Shown: piece by piece, positions 54,020 to 63,112 of the stretch | Position numbering within the stretch: position 1 is the first letter of the stretch | Layout of the letters: each line of letters opens with the position of its first letter | Assembly: GCA_033675265.1 (NCBI GenBank) | Contig: JAUJYZ010001272.1 | Span: 124,001-188,000 of the forward strand | Source: Actinostola sp. cb2023 | Taxonomy: Eukaryota > Cnidaria > Anthozoa > Actiniaria > Actinostolidae | Direction: 5' to 3' | Length of the DNA stretch: 64,000 bases | Position numbers and translations under genes: made by a program | Notes under the pieces: generated by a model | What the model was told of the DNA's origin: nothing | Database searches by the model: none | The model's input: only the letters and a program-made list of their open reading frames with translations

Positions 54020-54916
54020 CAACCTCGTCCCCAGGGCCCTCTCTTCTCGCTATTTTCAAAATGGCGGACGCTCGAGAGAAGACCCTGGTGTAAGCTGGTC
54101 ACGTGTCTCCAAGAATCTTGGAGGTTCGTACCCAGGCTGCCATTTTCTAGCCTCCGCATGCAGCGCCACAGGAAACCCATCTGATAGAGTTTTAGTATTT
54201 TAGAGTTGCCTGCGGAGGCTAGTCGAAAGTAATCGAAAGGGCCTTGTGAAGAGTTACTGAAGAAAATACGTTCGTTGATGTTGCGATTGTTTTGCCTCAA
54301 ATAATAAATAAAATCAATTCTGGCCATTTGAAAAATAGGGGTTCGGAAGTGTAATTAATGAGACACATTACAACTGAACAGGTCAGATCGACAGTTTATT
54401 CGCTATTTGTATACAAACACCTTTCATCTCTAACGGCTAAAGTACAAAACATGTTGACGTGGATTGACGTGTCACATACTGCAAATCAGTCAAGAGCACT
54501 AGCAAATTATGTAAACAACGACAATAATATATCAGTTTGCCGTGTCGCCGTCGGTAGTCTTGCTCGTATAAATTGATACCTTGCTTTACGGTAAACGATC
54601 TCGATCGGTGGACTTTTTCATGTTCCTAAAGACATTTCAATGCTTCGATAACACTCACACATCACTTGCAGCGGCTTCGATCTTCCTAATTCGATACATT
54701 TAGGACCAGAAAAGAACTATCCGTTGAAACTATAAATTCACTCGATGCGATTCGAATTTTAATTTATGCTATATTTAGCAACCTTCGATATGGACCAATT
54801 AGATGGCTTGTTGTGTTATCCAATTAAAATGCGTTTTAGTTCAGCCTACACCAGGGTCTTCTCTCGATCCGCCATTTTGAAAATAGCGAGAAGAGAGGGC
54901 CCTGGGGACGAGGTTG
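54020..54916. mobile_element. 897-bp nested TIR element with 9-bp target duplication
   Basis: The ends CAACCTCGTCCCCAGGGCCC and inverse are flanked by TTCAGACGT at 54011-54019 and 54917-54925. Removing it with one target copy restores a continuous right TIR for the host element. The arms are about 80 bp. The interior holds a short TAGCCTCCGC/GCGGAGGCTA hairpin (54,150-54,222); no transposase. Confidence 0.85.
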
Positions 54917-55442
54917 TTCAGACGTCTCACTCGGGGAAATTTTTGACCCAGAGGAGACGGTTGATATTCAGGCTATTCGGCTACCGACTTCTCCATTCAT
55001 CAAATTCACAACTATTTCAGATTGTTTTGGCGATTCATTGTCAGTAAATCGGCTTTTCTCACTTTGCTTCCTTTATAAGTGTACAGAGTTCACATAAGAA
55101 GTCCAGAAAATACATATTTCTGTAGTTTTCTATCAAATTATGAGTCGCTTTGTCTAAACTTGATTTCTTTCGTGAAATTTCATTGGATATTACGCGATTT
55201 CTGACGCTTTTCAGGAGAATCGCACATTTGATCACTGAAAACTTGCGTAAATAAATATAATATTCCTAAATAACCTTGTAGTTATTTTATAAAAGAAATA
55301 AAAAACGTTTTTCCGTGTTTGCACAGGCTTATGTGACCTCCGGTACGTCTCGGGTTTTCACTGTCTGCTCTCGAGTTCTCCTAAACTTCCCCTCGGTTTG
55401 CATAAGCCTGTGCAAACACGGAAAACGTTTCTTATTTCTTAA

Positions 55443-55800
55443 GTGTTGTTGTTAGTTCTTTGCAAACGACGTATAATATTTATTATTATAAATTATTATT
55501 ATTATTATAATTAACAAGACTGAAAGCTTCGAAAAGCCGTTAAATTTAGTAGTGTTGTTGTTAGTTCTTTGCAAACGACGACTGAATAGTTAGTTCTTTG
55601 CAAACGACGAATAACTAGACGCTCTATGAGCGTTCACTCGGCTGGTCGGATGATTAGTCTGCGAATACAGCCGCTTTTCGGTGGTCGCACCGCCAAAAAG
55701 TGGCTGTAACTCGTGCTATGAATGTGCCAATTTTAGACTCTCCCCTCCCTCACAAGAGTGATTTTTTGTCGCTGTGGGCGCGCAATGCATGATTTAGAAG
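55443..55800. repeat. Repeat flank: TTCTTTGCAAACGACGA units and a GACGCTC-family end
   Basis: Three TTCTTTGCAAACGACGA motifs, an AT-rich hairpin, then TAGACGCTCTATGAGCGTTC at 55,618. It is non-coding. Confidence 0.55.
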
Positions 55801-56035
55801 TGAGGCGTTCTCCTGTACTTCCAAGGATGGTACAGTTTGTAGTTGTTTAAACGAAGTAGAATGATTTATATACTTCTACATGTAGTAAAGCAAGAAATAG
55901 AATTTGGAGGTAATTTTAAAAAATCATTCTTTTTACATTCAGTATAGAATTTTACAAAACTGTCATCTGAGTTGATCAAGTGTTTATATCTTTAAATTGA
56001 TATTCATGCATTTGTATTCTTCCACACAAATCTTC

Positions 56036-56560
56036 TTAGTTTTCTGCTCTTTTGTGAAAGACGGTCAGCTTTTTCACTGAAATTCTGCTTGGTTCACGAT
56101 CACGCCGACCGCCATGACAGTAGCATACAACACGATTGTGATTATAATAAACAAACTTCGCATAACGAGATCTACAGTCTTTTCTCATCTTTATTGTCAT
56201 TGAATCATCATGATGAATATTTACATATAACTGCATAGCTTTCTCTACTATATCATGATCATCAAATATATTCATGGCAGCTTCTGTTGATGACAGAACG
56301 TACGATACAAGAACACTTATTATGCACAACATTGCAAGAGACACGCTCGGCAAGACCACTCCAAAAGTAGTATTTTGTGACATATTCATTGTACTAACAA
56401 CAAGTAAAAGGCAAAACAATACTAAATTTATCATATTCACCTCAATGTTTACGAGTTTAAAGAGATTTTTACGTGTACTATGATTCTCTTGGTTACTGTG
56501 CTTTGCTTCGTGTCCTTCCAAGATGGCGACTGTTGTTGAACATTTCTTGTCGTCGTTCAT
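56036..56560 (-). CDS. Putative small two-TM membrane protein, 174 aa, family unknown
   Basis: The ATG at 56560 begins MNDDKKCSTTVAIL; the frame is open 8 codons further upstream, into a repeat. Two hydrophobic stretches are visible: MINLVLFCLLLVVSTM (around residues 43-58) and FGVVLPSVSLAMLCIISVLV (around 66-85). The tail is basic and His/Cys-containing (CYCHGGRRDRE). Composition looks like real protein rather than a shadow frame, and no introns are needed. I do not recognise the family. It sits between repeats, its start 11 bp from a CATAGGCAGCCC repeat end, so it could be an orphan gene, the last exon of a larger gene, or chance. Confidence 0.4.
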   Translation of the reverse strand: MNDDKKCSTTVAILEGHEAKHSNQENHSTRKNLFKLVNIEVNMINLVLFCLLLVVSTMNMSQNTTFGVVLPSVSLAMLCIISVLVSYVLSSTEAAMNIFDDHDIVEKAMQLYVNIHHDDSMTIKMRKDCRSRYAKFVYYNHNRVVCYCHGGRRDREPSRISVKKLTVFHKRAEN

Positions 56561-56570
56561 CAAGGTCGAG

Positions 56571-56930
56571 CATAGGCAGCCCAACCATTGCTTTTGAGGC
56601 TACTAAATAATTCAATAACATGATATTTGCGACTTTTTATGGGTTTCCTGTGGTTGAGCGCGCGCGCGCGCATTACGTATTATATTGGGCTTCCTGTGTT
56701 GAATAAGGTATAATGTTGGGCTCCCTGCACAGGCAGCCCAACCATTGCTTTTGAGGCTACTAAATATATCAATAAAATGATATTTGCGTCTTTTTTTTGA
56801 TGGGTTTCCTGTGGTAGAGCGCGCGCGCGCATTTATATGTTGGGTTCCCTGTGTTGAGTAACATATAATGATGGGATCCCTGTGTACCTCCTGCGGGACG
56901 CGCCCGCAGCAAATGTGTATATTGAAACAA
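56571..56930. repeat. Two CACAGGCAGCCC-family copies in tandem, with (GC)n tracts
   Basis: AGGCAGCCCAACCATTGCTT occurs at about 56,574 and 56,734. Each is followed by TTGAGGCTACTAAATA, GGGTTTCCTGTGG, a GCGCGCGCGCGC run and one or more TTGGGNTTCCTGTG or GGGATCCCTGTG blocks. Confidence 0.8.
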
Positions 56931-57560
56931 GGTATGAAACTAGGTCACGTGACAAATACGTTTTTGCTCCTAATTTTGTCATTGTGATGTGAACATTCAA
57001 TTTTTCTTCGAATAACTAATCTTTACCGTATTCTCGAAAAACCTTATAAGTGTCAGTCGTCTAACTTCAACGTACGCTGAGAAACTAATTTTTGAAATTT
57101 TGAGCGTGATGGCCCGATGTGTGCCGCATGTATGTGGTGCACTTTTCCGTGAAACAGTCGAATTTTACCTTCGAGAGGACATCGACAAGCGCTCGGCAAA
57201 TCTGAACTATGCTCTTTTTGGCAAGTTTTAATATTTATATGTTCACTAAACATAAATCAAAACATCTACAATATACTTTACTTGCTTTCTGTTTTGACTT
57301 CTGTAAAGTATTTGTATTGTATTTTGATTTTTATCGATTAAAATCTTCAAAATTGACGCATTGTGTTTTATTAATGCTGAATAGTCTCAATATTTAGTAC
57401 TGCACAACACATTTTTGCTATCAGTACTTGTACACAAAATGACAAACAAACGTATTTATTTCAACAATAAGTTTACTAGCTTTTTACACACTGTTTTCGC
57501 CGTTCTTTCTGTGCAATTTATTCACTATATTGATCAGTAATAGCTGAATACAACAATTAA

Positions 57561-58118
57561 AGGGGGACTAGTACGTAAATCGTTCAAAGTTTGATTTAGC
57601 TGAAACTTCACTGAAATATTCTCAAAGACCCATACAATCATTGGTTAATTTTTTTCTCAAAAATTCCAATGGGAAGTAATGCATTTTTATGAATCTTTAG
57701 AGGTGCCAGTGACGTCACTGACTCAACCCAAACAATCATCACGGCTTCGCTCCATACATTTCTTCATGTTTAATGTCTTGAATTATTTTATTTCTATGAA
57801 GCTAAACGTTTGTGTGAAGGAGTTTTCTTACCTTATATGTGCTTAGGATTGATTGTTTGACTAGTTTTCTTCAGTGATGAGCTGTTGTCTGAACAAACCG
57901 TTCAGATATTTTGATCACAAAATGCAAAGAAATGTATGGAGCTGAGTTTGGGTTGAGTCAGTGACGTCACTGGCACCTCTAAAGATTCATAAAAATGTAT
58001 TACTTTCCATTGGAATTTTTGAGAAAAAAATTAACCAGTGATTGTATGAGTCCTTGAGATTATTTCAGTGAAGTTTCAGCTAAATCAAATTTTGAACGAT
58101 TTACGTACTAGTCCCCCT
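57561..58118. mobile_element. 558-bp MITE with ~165-bp TIRs and TTAA target duplication
   Basis: AGGGGGACTAGTACGTAAAT and its inverse are flanked by TTAA at 57557-57560 and 58119-58122. The TIRs include AGTGACGTCACTG in both arms. No ORF. Confidence 0.85.
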
Positions 58119-58122
58119 TTAA

Positions 58123-59060
58123 ATAAATATTATACACAATCGACAAGTTGTGAATGAATAACAAACATCACAGTTGGAAGCGATAAGCTTACTTTAATAC
58201 GTTCTTACGAAAAATACGGTAAAACTTACTTGTTTCTCTCAGATGATAGTACGCTTATTTGCTAAATGTGTTGTGCTATTTCAATGACAATAACGAACAA
58301 CTGTTAATATCTTAGTTCACGGCAGCTTCAACTGCTTCACGAGTCCATCGCCATTCATGTCTCCTTCGATGTCAGTGAATTTGAGTTCGTCTATCGTTTT
58401 GTTTGCTTCAGATGGTTTATGCTGTGTTGGCGTTCCCTTGTGTCAGAAGAACTATAAGTAAAGTGCAAAATTACGTCAAACACTTTCTAGATGAGACAGT
58501 CAAAACGTTTAAACAGATAATTAAAGTACCATCAGTCAGTTGAAAGAGGTTCCTTGTTGAAGTGTATTTCGATCACTGACAACTACACAAGTCAAATCAG
58601 TTCTGCATAATTTATGAAAAAAACTGATTTGTTGAGGAGTATAAGCAGCCCTTCTCCCCTAGTATAGGCAAGTCCTTTTATTAGAGAACATTTAGAGCAA
58701 ATACTACGTAAAACCCTTGACAAAAATACTTTTAGTTCAGCTTACTTTTCAACAAAACTTTCAGGCTCACGTGTCGAGCACAACACATCCAAACTTTCTC
58801 CACCATTCAAAATGAAAAAGGACTACTTTAAAACCGTCAAATCTCTTCTAAATTTACTTAAAGTTGACATGAATTGTGAACTTCTAAACTTACCATGAAT
58901 AGGGAATAGAATCCTAACGTTTACACCGAAAAAAATCAGTCTTTCTTGATATTAACTTCTCTTCCACGCCCCGCCATTAGCGACAAAATAACGACTTCAC
59001 CCTGGGTACCCCCCACGGGCCTGTAGCGTACGACGACTTCGGCTCTTCGGCTCAAGGAAA
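58123..59060. other. Non-coding interval, nothing recognised
   Basis: AT-rich sequence inside the inverted-arm element. I see no gene, tandem array or additional termini. Confidence 0.4.
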
Positions 59061-59200
59061 AGTGCACCACATACATGCGGCGCACATCAGGCCATCACGT
59101 GACTGGAGTTTCATACCTTGTTTCAATATACACATTTGCTGCGGGCGCGTCCCGCAGGAGGTACACAGGGATCCCAACATTATATGTTACTCAACACAGG

Positions 59201-59429
59201 TGTACGGGCCCAAATTACCCTCCTTTGCCATGAGTTAGTCCATGCAGCTTTATGCAACTTTGTTTATTGGTGGTTTCCTGACTAACTAATTTGTTCTACT
59301 TCACAACAGAGTATTTATGAACGAATTTACATAACTAGAACAAAAGGGGATTAGTGTTATACAATATTTCATTGTTTAAATCTGTGTGGCCTTTTGAGCA
59401 AGCGCCCGTATCTTGATCGGGCTTGAACA
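59201..59429 (-). repeat. BEL/Pao 3' LTR, 229 bp
   Basis: On the minus strand it starts TGTTCAAGCCCGATC, directly after the purine tract, and ends GGGCCCGTACA: TG...CA termini. The 5' LTR needed to confirm the boundaries is outside the window. Confidence 0.75.
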
Positions 59430-60752
59430 TCCTCCCCCTTCAATGGCGAGGAGCCATTTCTTCTTTCATTGGCCTTTGACTTTGGCATTGATTTATGTTG
59501 ACCCAGTTTAATGGTACTTGGATGCTGTTGGACGACGGAACTTGGTCGCTGTGGAACTTGGACGACGGAACTTGGTCGCTGTGGAACTTGGACGACGGAA
59601 CTTGGTCGCTGTGGAACTTGGACGACGGAACTTGGTCGCTGTGTAACTTTGTACTCCTCTAGTAAATGAAGGCGTTGGACTGGTCTGTTCACCAGTCCTC
59701 GTTTCGTCAGTATTCTAACAGTTCTAGTTAGACCATCTGTTCCTGGGAATGTTTGGACAACTTTTCCCAGCCTCCAATGTCCTCTAGAGACGTTGTCATC
59801 AGTGATTAATACAACGTCGTTTTCTTTTAGTGGTTTCATCTCTTCTGTCCACTTCTGTCGTACAGTTAGACTTGGAAGATATTCGCGCATCCGGCGATCC
59901 CAGAAATGATTCTGTAGCTGCTGCTGATAATAATAGCGTTCATCAAGTGAGACTTCTCTTACTGGTTCATCTGGTACGCTGCCAAGGTCTCTGCCTATTG
60001 CAAGTAGTGCTGGTGTTATTACTCTCCCATCTCTGATGTCGTCTCCAATGAAGGTCAACGGTCTAGAGTTGATTATGGCTTCAATCCCCGTCAGTACTGT
60101 ATACAATTCTGTATAGGTCAATAAAGCCTTTCCCAATACTCGTCTTAGAGGTTGTTTAATTTGACGGCATACTCGCTCCCAGTGTCCCCCTCGATGACTT
60201 GCCCTCTCAGTGATGAACTTCCAGGTAACGTGATCATTAGCCAGTCTGCTTTCTACTTCTTTTGGGTTGATATTGGCTAACTTTGACTTCTGTTTTGATA
60301 TTTTGAAAACTCTGGCTGCTTTGTGAAATGTCGTTTGATTGTCAGAACGAATAACACGAGGAACTCCACGACGACTGACCATGCGTCTGTAAGCTTGTAA
60401 GAATTCTTCTGTGGTCATGTTGTTTGTGAGTTCCAGATGAACAGCTCGTGTGTCTTCGCAGACAAATATGCATATGTAAGCTTTGGCTAGAGTTGGTTCT
60501 CCTTTCACCTTCAGGTACAAAGGACCAGTGAAATCAAGTCCAATGTTGGTAAACTCAAGAGGGAGAGGAGCCATCTTTTGCTGTATCGGTATAGTTTTCC
60601 AATGCTTGCAGATTAGACACTTGCGCAGTATACGTTTCACTTCTCTTCTTCCTTGAATCGGCCAAAATCTCTGACGAATGATTCCCAATGTTGTTTCAGG
60701 TCCTGCGTGATTGGCTTTGCAATGGACGTGTAATACTAACTTCTCTGTCAGA
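59369..60752 (-). pseudogene. BEL/Pao integrase with C-terminal DUF5641-type domain
   Basis: The open part begins HVHCKANHAG and continues RKCLICKHWK, an H2C2-type zinc module. The DDE core follows: IGLDFTGPL, VHLELTNNMTTEEF and VIRSDNQTTF (a DN in the usual position); GGHWERVCRQIK; INSRPLTFIGDD. The tail LKENDVVLITDDN then GHWRLGKVVQTFPG is the DUF5641-type region common in Pao elements. The last codons encode a four-fold QRPSSVVQV repeat (30-bp DNA repeat, 59,530-59,645), and the frame runs about 20 codons into the LTR. The frame to upstream pol is broken near 60,755. Confidence 0.85.
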
Positions 60753-60755
60753 GTG

Positions 60756-61600
60756 TTATATCACCAGAGGTAATATCACCTGGTGTTTTGCTTCCTCTGG
60801 AATCAAGGCAAACTGCAATCGACCACCAACAACTAGAAGGCCTGTTTCGTTGTTGATCTGTGGGTCAAGTTTTACAATTTTACTTGCTTTTGGTATTTGT
60901 TTCCCTTGTTCCAGTTCTTTAATTTCGTCTGAAAAGGCATTTTTCTGCACGTTCTTTATCAAAGTGTGTTCTGCGTCTTTGATCTCGTCTGCCGTTAGGT
61001 ATCCCAGTTTAGATTGCCTGTGTAATCGTGACCATTTAAGCATCCATGCGGTGACGCGAACCAGTCTTTGCCATGTTTCAAATCTATCTTCAAGTTGAAA
61101 TGACTCTGTACTGGACAATGTTGTGGCCGTCTTCTTGGCTTCAGAAAGGAACATATCTCTTTGCGGAATTTCTAAGTCTTCTAAACGTGGCCATGGTGCG
61201 GGATTCTTTCTTTCTGGCCATTTCTTTGGATCTTCCGCTAGCCATTCTGGGCCATTCCACCAGGTCTTGTTATGAATGAGGTTTGGAAGTGATTCTCCTC
61301 GTGTAAGCAAATCCGCAGGATTACTTTTTCCAGGACAATAGTGCCATTGCTCGGGCAGTATAATTTCTTGTATCTCCTGAACTCTGTTGGCAACAAAAAC
61401 TTTCCACTTCTGGCTTGGTTGGCGAATCCAAGCAAGAGTGACTTGACTGTCAGACCAGCACATCACATCTTGGATCTTTATAGTTATAGACTCCAAAACA
61501 AACTTCATTAACTTAGAAAGAATGTAGGCTGCAAGCAATTACAATCTTGGAAGAGTTATGCGTTTAGTTGGTGCAACTTTACTCTTCGCCATAACTAGCT
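60756..61600 (-). pseudogene. BEL/Pao RNase H and linker region
   Basis: CWSDSQVTLAWIRQPSQKWK is the RNase H-like block, followed by NRVQEIQE, WHYCPGKSNPADLLTRG and the linker to integrase. Upstream, ...KRITLPRL is followed by TAA at 61,541-61,539 where the family has glutamate (LPRLE), a nonsense mutation. Downstream it ends HQVILPLVI and shifts frame before TLTEKLVLHVHC. Confidence 0.85.
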
Positions 61601-63112
61601 GTGTTGTCGTGCTGCCTTTGTTATCTTTGCACCTGATGTACACTGCGGCACCGTAGGCTTTGGTACTTGCATCACAGAATCCATGTAGCTCTCTACCTCT
61701 GTCACCTTATCTAACTCAGCATAGAAACATCTTGGTACTTGCAACTCCTTTAGCGCCTTCAATTCTTCCTTCCATTTCAGCCACTCAGTGTTAATCTCTT
61801 CATCCAAAGATTCGTCCCATTGGATTCCCTTTGACCACAATTCTTGAAATAGAATCTTTGCTCGTATGGTGAAAGGACCAAGAAATCCTAAAGGATCAAA
61901 CAGCTTAGATGCGATGCTAATGAGACTTCGTTTTGTTCCTTCATCTTGTGCTTGGACGAGTTTCTCTCCTTGATTAAACAAGAAAGTGTCGTCTTTGGTA
62001 TTCCAAGAAATGCCAAGTGCCTTCAGTGGTTCTTCTTCTTTGCTTAATGGTACAAGTGTGGTTGGTCCTCTTAATTCTGGTTCGATTAGATCTAACAGTT
62101 CCTTCGAGTTAGTATACCACTTGACAAGCTCAAATCCTCCATTCTTCATAAGGGCATACAAGTCTTTGTGTAATACATATGCTTTTTCGATATCTTCTTC
62201 GCCACTAAGGAGATCATCAACGTACATGTTTTCCTTTATTTCCTTTGCAGCTCTTGGAAACTCGTCTTTGTTTACTGTAGCATGGTGTTGAACTGTGGCT
62301 ATTGCTTCGAATGGGCTGCTCACAACTCCAAACGTAATTCGTGACATACAATACACTTTAGGATCTTCATCTTGACTTTCTCTCCACACAAAACGGTGAC
62401 AATTTTGATCCTTCCGTGCCAGCTTGATTTGCAAGAACATCTTTCTAAGATCTGCCATTATAGCTACTCTGTGTAAGCGGAACCGGAGCAGAATAGACGC
62501 CAAGTTAGGTTGGAGTGCAGGACCTGCTAGCAAGCAATCATTAAGTGAGATCCCTTGATTCCTAGCAGACGCATCAAATACTATTCGACATTTGGTGGTT
62601 GTTTTATCTTCGCGTATCACCGGATGGTAAGGCAAATAATAAACCGGTCGTAACCTCTCATCTTCCTCTGTTAGTTCTCTCGCATGGCCATCTTTGAAGT
62701 ATTGTTGCATAGCCTCTTTATACATCTTCTCTTTTCTTTCATCTTCATGTAATGCTCTTTCAACTTTGAACATTCTTCTTAATGCTTGTGGATAATTATA
62801 TGCCAACTCTGGGTGATTCCTTTTCCAAGGTAATCCAACTTCGTATCTCTCTCCGTCAAACGAAATAGTTGAGTGAAATTGCTGTAAGGCATAATCTTCT
62901 TCACCACTCATTTCTTTCTTCTGTTGTTCGTCACTAATTCCAATGGACTCTAACTCCCAGAACTTCTTCAAACTGAAGGTCGTGTCCTTATTCACATCAT
63001 CTTCCAATCGTACAACTGCATAATTTGTTATGGACTTATGATGCGGTGGATCGTTGCTTGAGATTCCTCCAGTACAGCCTGACAACAACCATCCAAAAAT
63101 GGAACATTGCAA
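61595..63112 (-). pseudogene. BEL/Pao reverse transcriptase and A17-type region
   Basis: It opens with FGWLLSGCTGG, the conserved boundary before RT. RT blocks follow: CRIVFDASARNQGISLND, MADLRKMFLQIKL, and the catalytic YVDD in MYVDDLLSG. The Pao-specific region ASKLFDPLGFLGPFTIRAKI comes next. Both ends are frame-broken: near 63,110 against the upstream protease, and near 61,680 where [20 protein letters not shown] continues in another frame. Confidence 0.9.

Larger units (their letters stand above)
53253..54975. mobile_element. TIR element with 9-bp target duplication carrying a helicase fragment (MULE-like)
   Basis: The left end TAGCCTGAATATCAACCGTC and the inverse right end are flanked by TTCGGCTAC at 53244-53252 and 54976-54984. 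The TIR is about 93 bp (53,253-53,345). The opposite palindrome arm near 44,400-44,430 has one copy of this target, TTCGGCTAT in reverse complement, as an empty site. A 9-bp duplication suggests the Mutator-like superfamily. A RecQ-like coding fragment lies inside, and the right TIR is split by another element at 54,020-54,916. Confidence 0.85.
43953..55438. mobile_element. Giant (11.5-kb) foldback DNA element with TTAA target duplication
   Basis: The termini GAAATAAGAAACATTTTCTG (left) and its approximate inverse ending CGTTTCTTATTTC (right) are flanked by TTAA at 43949-43952 and 55439-55442. The left arm (43,953-44,517 plus 47,491-~48,700) is inverted in the right arm (~51,900-53,252 plus 54,985-55,438), about 1.75 kb once later insertions are removed. 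Shorter matching arms continue inward (about 48,785 with 51,640; 50,100-50,155 with 51,047-51,110). I find no transposase, so it looks non-autonomous. Confidence 0.8.
56870..59200. repeat. Inverted-arm element around a 2-kb interior
   Basis: GATCCCTGTGTACCTCCTGC through ATTGAAACAAGGTATGAAAC (56,870-56,960) is inverted at 59,095-59,195. GCCGCATGTATGTGGTGCAC at about 57,123 is inverted at about 59,070. The interior holds the TTAA element at 57,561. No protein is recognised. Confidence 0.6.

Noticed and set aside
56036..56560. Ninjurin-like identity for the two-TM protein
   Set aside because: The hydrophobic order is only vaguely similar and the second ninjurin membrane segment is missing.
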